Source of the DNA: BJ22 sp021298375
GTDB taxonomy: Bacteria > Planctomycetota > Planctomycetia > Pirellulales > Pirellulaceae
Assembly (NCBI GenBank): GCA_046343015.1
Contig: JBKDOL010000058.1
Span: forward strand, 1 to 64,000
DNA: 64,000 nt
Direction of reading: 5' to 3'
This document shows positions 44,256 to 53,416 of this stretch, in pieces; positions within the stretch are counted from its first letter, which is position 1, and every line of letters starts with the position of its first letter. Position numbers and translations under genes: made by a program. The notes under the pieces were generated by a model that saw only the letters and a program-made list of their open reading frames with translations, did no database searches and was not told the origin of the DNA.

Positions 44256-44768
44256 GACTTCCTCCGACGGAAAAAACCCCCGTTACAGGGAGTTGAGCCA
44301 AAGTGGCTCGGGTACGACTTGAGGGAACTACCGAATCATCCAACCGTTCCGAGCCGATTCGGCATTTCCCAAACCAAAACGTGCGTTTGCTGGAAGAACC
44401 TCGCGAGCTTACCCTCAGCCAAGCCGAGGGTCGGAGTTCACGATGTTCTGGAACGGATGGTGCCGACTCACCGTCGGCCCGGCTTCCGCCGGTCGAGTCA
44501 AAGGTTGTCTTCGACTTCGCCAAAACAATAGGACGCAGGTAGCGAGTGTCAAACTAATCCGGTTGGGAAATCTTAAATTCGGGGGGAATTTATCCAGATT
44601 GGCTAAACTGGACCGTGAAACGAAGGCATTCGCGGGAAACGAACGCGGCATATTCCCTACAGCCCTCACCCGAGAATCGATTACAGGGCCTGCGCTGAAT
44701 TTTCCGGTGGCGGCTCGCTGGCTCGCTCGAGACCTTGCCGCAAGCATTTCGATTGTCGGTACGCGACT
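44256..44768. other. Promoter region of flp / tail of kinase gene
   Basis: About 510 bases without a supportable gene. A 6-bp inverted repeat GAGCCA-AAG-TGGCTC lies at 44295-44309, about 40 bases upstream of the flp start, in a position where it could be in the leader RNA. The flp promoter should be here; not recognised. Confidence 0.55.
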
Positions 44769-46397
44769 TCAATCGCGATTCATGATTCGCAGCCGTTGCC
44801 GGTGGTACTTCCAGCCGGGGAAAAAGAAGCAGCCGGCACAAACCACTCCGAAAATAAACATTGCGTAGGGGTAACTGAGCGCCATCACAACCGAAGTCGC
44901 GATCAAGATCGCTGCCTGAATATAAAATGAGCCCGAAAGAATGCCCGCCTTCACCAGAAAGGTCATCGCTGCGACCACCGCCAGAATGGGAGACAGCTCC
45001 AGCAATTCCAAGCCCAGGTAGCCCTCGAAGGGAAACAGCAGGACGATTCCAATCAGGCTCGCTGCCCAGACGTGAGCGATCTGCCGCTCGACAAACGTGA
45101 CCGGTCCATACTGCCGGCGGAGCAACCAGAAGACGATTGCCCAAGCCGTGAATCCAGTTCCCCACATCAGTTCGAACACCAGCCGGTTGGTCACCCCGGA
45201 CAGGTACATCGCATTTGTCAAAAACGAAGCCAACAGCAAAATCAGGCTGTGCCAGATCCAGAGCAGTCCCCAGTTCTGCAGCACGGGAGCATGATGGGTT
45301 TCGCGAAACAGTCCCGCCAGGATTTGCCCCAGACGACTCCCCAACACCGACACGGGTGACTTGTTGAGATAGGCCTGCAAGTCGCGAGCCAGGTTCTCCG
45401 CGGAACTGTATCTCAAATCCTGAGGCTTCTGCAGACACTTCAGAGCCACCATTTCCAGAATCCGATCGGCTCGCCGATTCAGGACTCGGGGCGGAATCGG
45501 GTCCTGCTCAAGGACCATCAACACCGTATCCACCGGCGAGGCCCCCTGGAATGGCGGGTTCCCCGTGAGCGTGTGATACAGAATGGCTCCCAGGCTGTAC
45601 ACGTCGCTGGTGGGACCCACTTGGCCCCGAGCTCCAGCAGCCTGCTCCGGAGCCATGTAAGCCGGTGTGCCGATCACGGCTCCGGTCCTGGTCAGGCTGG
45701 TCGCCCCCGTCACCTGTTTGGCCAAGCCGAAGTCACACACGTAGGCGTGCTCTTGTTCGTCGATCAGGATGTTGGAGGGTTTCAGATCCCGGTGAAGAAT
45801 GCCCTGCTCGTGAGCTTGCTGGACTGCCGAGGCAATCTGCAGCAGCAATCGGGCAGCCTTTTCGGGCGAGATGGGACCTGCATTCAGCCACTGGGCGAGC
45901 GTTCGACCCTCGATCAGTTTCATCGTGAAGTAAGGGCGCCCACCAAATTCGCCGACATCAAAAATCGGAATGATGTTGGGGTGGGTCAGCCCAGCCGCGG
46001 CGGACGCTTCCGCTTCAAATCGCTGCCGCTCGACTCGCGAAGCCAGTTCCCCCTTGAGCATCATCTTCAGAGCGAGCGGCTCACCGTTGCTCAACCGCCG
46101 TGCGCGGTACACGATTCCCATCCCACCCCGGCCGATCTCCTCGAGCAACTCGAAGTCGCCCAGCCGATAGGGAAGCTCGAACAGCGACAAGTCGCGGGCT
46201 GCTGTTCGGGGCCGAGTGAGCGAATCGTGGGCAACCGCCTGTGTCACCGCGATCGTCCCCCAGAGGTCGCGGATGTCCACCGCGAATTCCGGGTGCTTTT
46301 GGCAGACCTCCTCAAGCAGCAATTCCTCTCCGCGACCCATCCGATCGGTCAGGTCGGTCAACAGCTCGGCCAGTTGCTGCTCGTAGAGTTCTTCCAT
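44769..46397 (-). CDS. Membrane Ser/Thr protein kinase (Hanks type)
   Basis: A 542-residue kinase. The catalytic domain (about 80-340) is complete: glycine loop EEIGRGGMGIVYRARRL, catalytic Lys in PLALKMMLKG, HRDLKPSNILI, CDFGLAKQ, and the activation segment GTPAYMAPEQAAG. After it are about six membrane helices in place of the usual sensor domain. The N-terminal 70 residues (EELYEQQLAELLTDLTDRMGRGEE) are the short leader seen in planctomycete kinases paired with sigma factors. It is 163 bases downstream of an ECF sigma gene on the same strand, so it probably controls that factor. Confidence 0.93.
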   Translation of the reverse strand: MEELYEQQLAELLTDLTDRMGRGEELLLEEVCQKHPEFAVDIRDLWGTIAVTQAVAHDSLTRPRTAARDLSLFELPYRLGDFELLEEIGRGGMGIVYRARRLSNGEPLALKMMLKGELASRVERQRFEAEASAAAGLTHPNIIPIFDVGEFGGRPYFTMKLIEGRTLAQWLNAGPISPEKAARLLLQIASAVQQAHEQGILHRDLKPSNILIDEQEHAYVCDFGLAKQVTGATSLTRTGAVIGTPAYMAPEQAAGARGQVGPTSDVYSLGAILYHTLTGNPPFQGASPVDTVLMVLEQDPIPPRVLNRRADRILEMVALKCLQKPQDLRYSSAENLARDLQAYLNKSPVSVLGSRLGQILAGLFRETHHAPVLQNWGLLWIWHSLILLLASFLTNAMYLSGVTNRLVFELMWGTGFTAWAIVFWLLRRQYGPVTFVERQIAHVWAASLIGIVLLFPFEGYLGLELLELSPILAVVAAMTFLVKAGILSGSFYIQAAILIATSVVMALSYPYAMFIFGVVCAGCFFFPGWKYHRQRLRIMNRD

Positions 46398-46560
46398 GGG
46401 ACATCGGGGTCGAAAGGGAGAGTCGGAATATCAGTGGCGAGCCGAGCAACCAAATCGCAACGCCAACCCCCGCTGACAGTCTGGCGGTTGGAAACCAGAG
46501 TTGCTCGGGTCGGGTTCGGGAAGCCGTCGTCCGGCCAGCCCTTTTGGGGTCGACACAGCC

Positions 46561-47199
46561 CTAGCCTGCACTGGCGTCACTGGAGCCTGACTGCAGGATT
46601 TCCTTGAGCCGGCGAATGGCCCGCAGATATCGCATGCTGGCTGCCGGTTCAGTCAGGTTCAGAGCGTGGGCGATTTCCTGATTGGAGAGGTGTTCGTAAT
46701 GCCGCATCACGATGATTTCACTGTCGCGCTCTTCCAGTCGTGAGACGGCCGCCTCCACGCGCCGCGCCATTTCCTGCTGCAAGGCAGCAGCCTCGGGCGT
46801 CAGGGCCTGGTCGCTCAATAAACCTGCCAACTGAATCGAGGACTGGTCATAGCCTCGCGGTGCGGCCAGGGCTTGTTCCCGGTCGACGCTTCGCCGAGCT
46901 GAGATCCGATGGCGGCGATGGGCATCGATGATTCGGTCTTGGGCAATCTGCCGCAACCACAGCCGGAAAGACATGGCCGGATTCTGCAGGTAGTCCTGCA
47001 GCCGCCGGTTGGCTTCGACGAGCACATCCTGAACCACGTCGCTGACATCCACCCGCCGCTGGATTTTCTGGTCCAACCGCATTCGCACGATTTGGCGCAG
47101 CGCCTCACGGTGCCGCTCCATCAACTGGTTCACGGCAGCTTCGTCGCCCTGCTTCACCTGCAGGAGCAATTCTTCAGTTTTGTCTGATTCAGGCCACAT
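46561..47199 (-). CDS. ECF-type sigma factor paired with Ser/Thr kinase
   Basis: A 212-residue ECF sigma factor. Region 2 has LLLQVKQGDEAAVNQLMERH, VDVSDVVQDVLVEANRRLQDY and FRLWLRQIAQDRIIDAHRRH; region 4 is RDSEIIVMRHYEHLSNQEIAHALNLTEPAASMRYLRAIRRL. It is followed by a membrane Ser/Thr kinase gene rather than an anti-sigma factor; in planctomycetes such ECF-kinase pairs are known and the kinase is thought to control the factor by phosphorylation. It is divergent from the RNase Z-like gene. Confidence 0.92.
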   Translation of the reverse strand: MWPESDKTEELLLQVKQGDEAAVNQLMERHREALRQIVRMRLDQKIQRRVDVSDVVQDVLVEANRRLQDYLQNPAMSFRLWLRQIAQDRIIDAHRRHRISARRSVDREQALAAPRGYDQSSIQLAGLLSDQALTPEAAALQQEMARRVEAAVSRLEERDSEIIVMRHYEHLSNQEIAHALNLTEPAASMRYLRAIRRLKEILQSGSSDASAG

Positions 47200-47465
47200 C
47201 TCTTCCCATTATGGAGCGGCGGCCACGTTCTGGCTATTGTCCCACGCGAGGTTTTCTCGGGACATTTTCCCGTTCGGGTTCCCCTCGCTCGCTCCCGCTC
47301 GCGAAAATCGACTTGAAAATCACTCCCTAACCAGCCTCTGCCCCAATTCGGCAGCCGCTCGGATTGGATTAGGCAGGCCCACCAGTCCCCTCCCCTGCCC
47401 CTTTGTGAGAAGGCCCATTCAGAGCTAAACTCGGATTTTGGAACCAGCATCCGGCTCGCGCTCTC

Positions 47466-48305
47466 ATGCTCCAGAATGTCCCCGTCAAAAGTTTTCAGTT
47501 CGGTGGTCTGACCATCGAGGGATATTCCCGCGCCGCAGTCCAAACCTATTGGCGAATCAACGAGCTGAATCTTGGCTTTGACTTGGGCGCCCATCCGTGG
47601 GATTTCATGGGGACGCCCACCTGGCTGATCTCTCACTGCCATCTCGATCACATCGCTGCCCTGCCCTCCTTCGTGGCCCGGCGAAGACTGATGAAGATGA
47701 CCCCGCCGCGAATCATCATTCCGGCTTATGCCGAGGTGGCCGTCCGCCGCATGCTCGACAGTTTTGCCAGCCTCGATCGGGGCAAACTTCCCTGCGAGCT
47801 GATCGGGTTGGAGCCGGGAGACCGCTACGAGTTGTCGCGGGAACTGGTGCTCGAGACCTGCGAGATGTCCCATCGCATTCCCTGCCTCGGTTACGTGATC
47901 TACGATCGCCGGCGGAAACTGTTGCCCCAGTTCACGGAACTGCGGGGCGAGGAAATCAGGGATTTGCGAAATTCCGGGGTCGAGGTAACCCGCGAGGTCC
48001 TCGTCCCCCTGATCGGTTATACGGGTGACACCAATCCGCAGGGACTCGATCGAAACCCGATCCTGTTTGAGACCAAAATCCTGATTGCCGAAATGACCTT
48101 CCTCGCAGATGATCACCAGCTGCAATACATTCACAAAAATGGGCATATGCATCTGGAGGATTTCGTCGCCCGGGCGGAACGCTTTGAGAATGAGCTGGTC
48201 ATCGCCTCCCACTTCAGCACGCGCTACCATCGCAAGGAAGCGGAAAAACTGATCCTTCGCCGGCTGCCGACGCTGCTCGACAACCGCCTGCAGATCTGGT
48301 TGTAG
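47466..48305 (+). CDS. MBL-fold hydrolase, RNase Z-like
   Basis: A 279-residue metallo-beta-lactamase-fold protein. The zinc motif is SHCHLDHIAALPS (H-x-H-x-D-H), with further ligands in CEMSHRIPCLGYVI, GYTGDTNP and VIASHFSTRY. The core RIIIPAYAE and the long helix FVARAERF are like the RNase Z family, which trims tRNA 3' ends, and plant TRZ1-like proteins. It is shorter than most RNase Z and lacks an obvious flexible arm (the usual GP motif), so other phosphodiesterase roles are possible. hemW begins 4 bases after its stop, suggesting one transcript. Confidence 0.8.
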   Translation: MLQNVPVKSFQFGGLTIEGYSRAAVQTYWRINELNLGFDLGAHPWDFMGTPTWLISHCHLDHIAALPSFVARRRLMKMTPPRIIIPAYAEVAVRRMLDSFASLDRGKLPCELIGLEPGDRYELSRELVLETCEMSHRIPCLGYVIYDRRRKLLPQFTELRGEEIRDLRNSGVEVTREVLVPLIGYTGDTNPQGLDRNPILFETKILIAEMTFLADDHQLQYIHKNGHMHLEDFVARAERFENELVIASHFSTRYHRKEAEKLILRRLPTLLDNRLQIWL

Positions 48306-48309
48306 CGCC

Positions 48310-49530
48310 GTGAGCCTTTCGCCCCAGGGATCTTCGGAAGTGACTCCGCCGAGCAACTCAGGCCCAGTCGCTCCCCTCTCGGCTGGCGTCAACCCCCGCT
48401 CGATCTATCTGCACATTCCCTTTTGCCGACATCACTGTGGCTACTGTAATTTCTCCGTCGCTGCGGGTCGCGATTATCTCGTCCCCCGCTATCTCGCCGC
48501 ACTGGGCCGCGAAATCGCCGCTCTGCCCCAGCGATTGACGCTCGATACGCTCTATCTCGGCGGGGGAACTCCGTCGCGGCTCGAAGGCCCAGAATTGCTT
48601 CAGCTCCGCGAGGCGCTCGCCCAACGAATCGACCTTGCCCCCAACGCCGAGGTGACGCTGGAAGCGAATCCGCTGGACGTGACCCCGGCTTGGGTCGCGG
48701 CCGCGCTTGATTTCGGCGCAACGCGGATCAGCCTCGGGGCTCAGTCGTTTCGCGGAGAGAAGCTCCGCCTACTGGAGCGAGATCATGACGCGGCGGGAAT
48801 CGTGCGGGCGGTTGAGCTGCTCAAGCAAGCTGGACTGACCGTCTCGCTCGACCTGATCTTCGCTGTCGCCGACGAAACGCTTGGAGAGTGGACGGCAGAT
48901 GTCAGCTCTGCCCTGCAACTGCCGATTGACCACCTCTCCACCTACGAATTGACCTACGAAAAAGGTACCCGTTTCTGGAATCGGCGGCAGGCTGGCCAAC
49001 TGGCGGAACAGGACGAAGACCAGCGGAGCGAGTTTTACGCCCTGACATTGGAGCGGCTGGTCGCGGCAGGGTGGGAGCACTATGAGATTTCCAGTTTCGC
49101 CCGCGGCGGAGCGAGCTGTCGGCACAATCAGGTCTACTGGCAGGGACTCCCCTATCACGCCATCGGCGCTGGCGCGAGCCGTTTCCTTGCCGGAGTCCGC
49201 AGCACCAATCACCAGAGCACGCTCCGTTATATCCAGCTGGTTGAAGCCGGGGTCGACCCGACCAGCGAGCGTCAACAACTTCCCCAGCCAGAGTTGGCCC
49301 GGGAACTTTTGGCGGTGGGTCTGCGGCGGATCGGTGGCGTGAACGCGGCCGAGTTTGAGCAGGTAACCGGTCGCAGCTTTGCCGCCACTGCGGGAGCCGA
49401 GATCGCTGAGCTGATTGGATGGGGCTTGCTCGCGGAGCAGTGCGATCCGCCTTCGACCCGCTTGCGCTTGACCGCGCGGGGGATTTTTCTTTACGACGCG
49501 ATCGCCGTCAAGATCGCCGCGTCCAATTGA
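48310..49530 (+). CDS. hemW: Radical SAM haem chaperone HemW
   Basis: A 406-residue radical-SAM protein that carries haem to target proteins. The cluster motif is PFCRHHCGYCNFSV (C-x3-C-x2-C followed by N-F, as in HemW rather than HemN, which has a fourth Cys). The haem-binding H-N-x-x-Y-W is present in CRHNQVYWQG, preceded by HYEISSFAR. GGGTPSRL and LEANPLDVTP are also typical. GTG 48310 lies 4 bases after the upstream stop. The C-terminal domain (PELARELLAVGLRRIGGVN) is conserved. True HemN/CPDH function is unlikely. Confidence 0.94.
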   Translation: MSLSPQGSSEVTPPSNSGPVAPLSAGVNPRSIYLHIPFCRHHCGYCNFSVAAGRDYLVPRYLAALGREIAALPQRLTLDTLYLGGGTPSRLEGPELLQLREALAQRIDLAPNAEVTLEANPLDVTPAWVAAALDFGATRISLGAQSFRGEKLRLLERDHDAAGIVRAVELLKQAGLTVSLDLIFAVADETLGEWTADVSSALQLPIDHLSTYELTYEKGTRFWNRRQAGQLAEQDEDQRSEFYALTLERLVAAGWEHYEISSFARGGASCRHNQVYWQGLPYHAIGAGASRFLAGVRSTNHQSTLRYIQLVEAGVDPTSERQQLPQPELARELLAVGLRRIGGVNAAEFEQVTGRSFAATAGAEIAELIGWGLLAEQCDPPSTRLRLTARGIFLYDAIAVKIAASN

Positions 49531-49834
49531 GGGGTTGGCATCGAGCCGGCCGTGCCGAAGCGGCGATGTTCGGCTCGACAGCGGTTTTCTTTGGGGGTGA
49601 TTGCGGGGGGGGCACTGCGCAGAGACTCCGCTCATCCCCCGCCATGATATCGCCCCCTCCCGGGCGAAGAGCTGCTCGCTTCGCGGTAAATAACCGAACG
49701 GCACTGGTGACCAGACTCAGCCGCAGGGCGAATCCGGGCCGCAACCACAAACGGTGGCGAGGCCTCGCCCCACTCAGGCGTCCCTCCTCCCCCGACCCTG
49801 TGTCGGGGGTGCGCACGACTGATCAGCTAAGCCA
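49531..49834. other. Spacer between hemW and the PEP-CTERM tail
   Basis: About 300 GC-rich bases with no supportable gene or site. Confidence 0.5.
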
Positions 49835-50056
49835 TCATCGACTCAAGTCCTGGGCAGCTGTTTCGGCCCGTCTTCGGCCGCGAGCGAGCAGTCCGAACGC
49901 GACGAGTCCCAGAGGGACGAGTGTTCCGGGTTCGGGAACCGAGGTGATGTGAATTGCCTGCACTTGTTTGCTGGCAAGTGATGCTGTCGAGGCGAATCGC
50001 CTGCTGGCGGAGAGACAATTGCCGCCCAAACTAACCCAAAATCCGCAGCTTCTCAT
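49835..50056 (-). pseudogene. Orphan PEP-CTERM C-terminal tail
   Basis: A 73-codon minus-strand frame ending in a textbook PEP-CTERM sorting signal: VPEPGTLVPLGLVAFGLLARGRRR, with V-P-E-P, a short hydrophobic helix and a basic cluster, plus ten more residues. Such signals are read by exosortase on full exported proteins with N-terminal signal peptides, but here only about 40 residues precede it and no signal peptide is seen. The same frame continues upstream through one TGA at 50057-50059 for over 100 codons of Arg-rich sequence. It is most likely the remnant of a PEP-CTERM protein gene; a very short live gene cannot be excluded. Confidence 0.6.
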
Positions 50057-50349
50057 TCAAGTCTTGGGAGCATCGGCAAAGAGTTTGGCCAAATACAGTG
50101 GGCTGTCTATGGTGATTAGCGTATGTCGTTGCCTGCCATGCGCCGGGCCGAGCTCGACTCGCGGGAACCCCCAGCTGGCCAGAACTGAGATTGGTGGGAA
50201 CCGCCGCCTCGGATATCGTGAAGGTTGGTCAAGCGAAGGATCGCGCGACCCCGTTACGGCTCTTCGAACCGTCCTTGTCCGGGCGACGTAGTGGAGCGGT
50301 GACCTGTAAAGGACTGAATCTGCAATCTGCCTGACAAGAGGACCTGAGC

Positions 50350-51675
50350 ATGGACGCTCGCGGAACTCGGTGGCCAACGTCTCGACGGATGGCTGGCCCG
50401 ACACTCGACCTTAGCGCGCTCACAGTCCCGCGGCCGTGGCGACCAGCGCGAACCCTGATCGGCGCCGTCTGCTTCGCGCTGGGCGCACTTGCAGCCTGGC
50501 CCGGCGGCGAACTCCTGGCCCAAATACGGCTGGCCGGGATGCCAGGCCCAGCGGCAGGCCGGCCCCCAATCCCGGCTATGGCCGCCCCCGCAGTGGAAGT
50601 CGCCACGCGGAACTTCATCATCCGCGCTCCCAATCCGCGACTTGCTCAGCAAGCAGCTCAACTGGCCGAAAAGTATCGCCGCGAACTCTCGCTGGAGTGG
50701 CTCGGCTATGAGATTGCCCCGTGGGACGAAAAGTGTCCTGTCCAGGTGATTATCGATCGCCTTCCCGGTGGCGAGACCTCGTTCGCCTTTGTCCGGAATG
50801 ACTCTGGTGAAAAGGCCCAGCCGATCGGCTGGCAAATGAAAGTCTACGGGCCACCCGATCGAGTGCTCGACGCTGTTTTGCCGCATGAGATTACCCATAC
50901 CATTTTCGCTACGCACTTCGGTCGTCCGCTCCCCCGCTGGGCGGATGAGGGGGCCTGCACGACGGTCGAGCATGAATCGGAACGGGCCAAAAACCATCGG
51001 CTGCTGATCGACTTCCTCACCGGCAAGCCCTCGCGCGGCATCCCTTTCAATCGGATGTTCACGATGACGGAGTATCCGCACGACATCCTGCCGCTCTATG
51101 CCCAAGGCTACTCACTCGCCAAGTTCCTCATTCGCCAGCGGGACCGCCAGACATTTGTCGCTTACATTGGGGAAGGGATGCAGCGCGGCGACTCGCGCAA
51201 CGCGCTCGCCGCCTGGAACGAAGTGACACAAAAGTACTACGGCTACAAAGACCTCTCCGACCTGCAGCTCAAATGGTTGAAGTGGGTGGAGAGTGGCAGC
51301 CCTCTGGAAGTGAAAGCTCCCGCGGCGATACCCGCCCTGAGCGGGCTTCCGCCGCTCGCCGCCGCTGCCCAGTCTCCAGAACCTCTCGTCGCTGACGGAA
51401 CCAACACAATCAATGGAAGCTGGGCGACCGGCGCTCGCCCTGACGGTGCATCCGCTTCGACAGCCGCTCCAGTGGCGTTTGCCGGTTTGGTCCAGGGGAG
51501 TTGGTATCGCCAACAGATGTCTGCCGGGAGGCCGGTGTCTGCCGAGAGGCAAGTCCCGCAAGCGAGCGAGCAATCGTTGGCACCGGCAGATTCGTTCCGC
51601 CCCGGCTCCATTCGCAGCGCAAATCCGGAAATCATCCTGCGTCGGCCACGCTGGTCGCGCGACGAAAGTAAGTGA
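50350..51675 (+). CDS. Putative exported gluzincin metallopeptidase
   Basis: A 441-residue protein with a long N-terminal leader and a hydrophobic segment (ARTLIGAVCFALGALAAWPGGELLAQ), likely a signal peptide. The middle domain has a zinc motif AVLPHEITHTIFATHFGRPLPRWADEGACTTVEHE: H-E-x-x-H and a downstream Glu as in gluzincins (peptidase MA-like/DUF1570 type). VATRNFIIRAPNPRLAQQAA and YAQGYSLAKFLI resemble that family too. The last 120 residues are Pro/Ser/Ala-rich. GAGG lies 8 bases before ATG 50350. Substrate unknown; activity is inferred from the motif. Confidence 0.75.
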   Translation: MDARGTRWPTSRRMAGPTLDLSALTVPRPWRPARTLIGAVCFALGALAAWPGGELLAQIRLAGMPGPAAGRPPIPAMAAPAVEVATRNFIIRAPNPRLAQQAAQLAEKYRRELSLEWLGYEIAPWDEKCPVQVIIDRLPGGETSFAFVRNDSGEKAQPIGWQMKVYGPPDRVLDAVLPHEITHTIFATHFGRPLPRWADEGACTTVEHESERAKNHRLLIDFLTGKPSRGIPFNRMFTMTEYPHDILPLYAQGYSLAKFLIRQRDRQTFVAYIGEGMQRGDSRNALAAWNEVTQKYYGYKDLSDLQLKWLKWVESGSPLEVKAPAAIPALSGLPPLAAAAQSPEPLVADGTNTINGSWATGARPDGASASTAAPVAFAGLVQGSWYRQQMSAGRPVSAERQVPQASEQSLAPADSFRPGSIRSANPEIILRRPRWSRDESK

Positions 51676-51878
51676 CCCGCTCGCCGCGTTTGGAACTGGT
51701 CCGGGGTGGCTTCGATTGAGACGGGCGTTGAAGAGGACGGCCGAGGTTCAGCGACCAAGCTTGAGCTGCGCGGCTGGGGTTCGCCCGGCCGCATCAGGAA
51801 CCGGCTGTCGTTGAGGCCAATCCGCAGTTCCTGCCACCCGGTGTTTTCTTGCGAGTAACAAGTGCCGCTTCTGCCTGG

Positions 51879-52973
51879 CTAAGGAGAGAACACGGGGAGC
51901 AGATTCAGGGGAATCTGCAGGATGATTCCGCCCATCGCTGCGCTGAACTCTGCGCCAGCCTCGCTGTTGGGCCAGCTCCCATCGTTGGCCTGGGTCCGTA
52001 CGAGTTCATCCCGGATCTTCGGGAACCACTCGTTCCAGTATTCCCCACCTGCATGCCACATCGCCTGGACAGCATAATAATGCGAGTAAAAATAATGGCC
52101 GCTGTTAGCCTGTCCGGCGTTTCCCTTCAGCCACTTCAGCGCCTTTTCGACCTGTTCGCCTTCGTAGATCCCGGCGCTGTAGAGCGAAGTGACTCCGGCT
52201 GCGGTCATGGCGAAGGTCGTGTGGCCGCTTTGAATCGTGTAACGGAAACTGCCATTGGAGTTCTGGCTTTTCTTGACGTAGTCGATGCATTTTTCCCGGA
52301 CCTTGTCGGGAACTTCAATCCCCGAATCGCGCGAACCCCGCAAACCCATGATTTGGCAAACCGTGATCGACAGATCGGCATCGCTTTTGACCGGTTGGTA
52401 GCGCCAGCCACCCTGGTCGTTTTGGCACTTGCAGGTCATGGCGACCGCTTTCCGCAGCTTGTCGCCAATCTCGGCCTTCTGGGTCATGCCGTAGGCTTGC
52501 GAGAGGAAGAGCATCGAGAAGCCGTGACCGTACATGTTCTCCGAAGCCATGTTGTCTGAGCGGGCGATGTAGCCTTCGTTGCTCACGTTGCTCAGGACAA
52601 ACTCGACGCACATGTCGATCTGCTTGCCATACTTTCCCTGTCCGGGCGAGCTGCCCGAGCACATCATCGCCAGCCCCCCCAGAGAGCAGGTGGCAACGCC
52701 GCCGGGGTATCCACTGGTGCCAAACGCGCCGCGGTTTCGCCCCGATTTGACTTGGCGATTGGCCAGAAAGTCCAAAGCGCGATCGACGGTCCGCTGGGCT
52801 TCCGGCGTCAACAGTTCGGCTGGTGACTTTTCGTTGGGGGAAGCTTTCCGGTCGGGAGTTGCCGACCGTAGTGGCTCGGCAACCAGTCCTCCGGGCCATG
52901 AGGCCAACCCGCCACCTGCAGCCATGCCGGCGAGGGCAGCGGTCAGCTGGCGATTAAATTGCCTGCGATGCAT
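51879..52973 (-). CDS. Exported terpene-cyclase/prenyltransferase-fold protein
   Basis: A 364-residue protein beginning with a twin-Arg-like signal (HRRQFNRQLTAALAGMAAGGGLAS). The rest is an alpha/alpha barrel of the squalene-cyclase/prenyltransferase type: repeated helices with QGGWRYQP, NGSFRYTIQSG, NDGSWPNSEAG and TTFAMTAAGVTSLYSAG, i.e. QW-like motifs. The D-x-D-D cyclase motif is not seen, so it is not a typical squalene cyclase. Such exported copies are common in planctomycetes and their role is unknown. ATG 52973 is preferred over TTG 53039. Confidence 0.78.
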   Translation of the reverse strand: MHRRQFNRQLTAALAGMAAGGGLASWPGGLVAEPLRSATPDRKASPNEKSPAELLTPEAQRTVDRALDFLANRQVKSGRNRGAFGTSGYPGGVATCSLGGLAMMCSGSSPGQGKYGKQIDMCVEFVLSNVSNEGYIARSDNMASENMYGHGFSMLFLSQAYGMTQKAEIGDKLRKAVAMTCKCQNDQGGWRYQPVKSDADLSITVCQIMGLRGSRDSGIEVPDKVREKCIDYVKKSQNSNGSFRYTIQSGHTTFAMTAAGVTSLYSAGIYEGEQVEKALKWLKGNAGQANSGHYFYSHYYAVQAMWHAGGEYWNEWFPKIRDELVRTQANDGSWPNSEAGAEFSAAMGGIILQIPLNLLPVFSP

Positions 52974-53416
52974 GGGGACGGCTCCGTGGAGGTTTCGGGG
53001 GCTGGGCAGCGGCTTGATTCGACGTCGCCACTGACTCAATCTTAGATTTTTCGCCGGGCCGCGTCAAAAGAGCTCGGGCGTTAAGTCTCCCCGAAAGTCG
53101 GCTTTTGCGCGAAAGCTCCTGAAGAAATTTCCTGCCCTGCACCCGGGAGGCCACCGATTCGGGCAAAGATGCAGGGGAAGGATGCGGGAAAAACTTGGGG
53201 AAAAACGCCAATCGTCGCAGGTCGGGCGTGCTGATTGACCAGCTCGCAGGGCGGCTGATAAGCTTGGCGAACGTTTCGGAACGGCACGGAACCGAGTGGC
53301 TCACGCCCGAGCTGCCCGGGAGAAATGAACGCGACCGGTAAACTCCGGCAGCCCGGTTCCTTCTGTCGCCAAACGTCCTCCCGAAATATGGCATGCAAAC
53401 CTCAGGAAGCGCGAAC
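52974..53416. other. Divergent spacer upstream of transketolase
   Basis: About 440 bases with no supportable gene. It must contain the promoters of the minus-strand barrel protein and of tkt; none was recognised. Confidence 0.5.

Noticed and set aside
44295..44309. Inverted repeat upstream of flp as a defined operator
   Set aside because: Only 6 bp with a 3-base loop; too short to call a regulator site.
45573..46607. Plus-strand open frame opposite the kinase
   Set aside because: Shadow of the kinase, which has a complete set of catalytic motifs.
47154..48392. Long minus-strand open frame of over 400 codons opposite the RNase Z-like gene
   Set aside because: It is the antisense shadow of a gene with clear zinc motifs; no recognisable protein features of its own.
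50057..50404. Minus-strand frame upstream of the PEP-CTERM tail as a separate gene
   Set aside because: Arg-rich, partly antisense to the gene at 50350 and without a signal peptide; kept only as context for the orphan tail.
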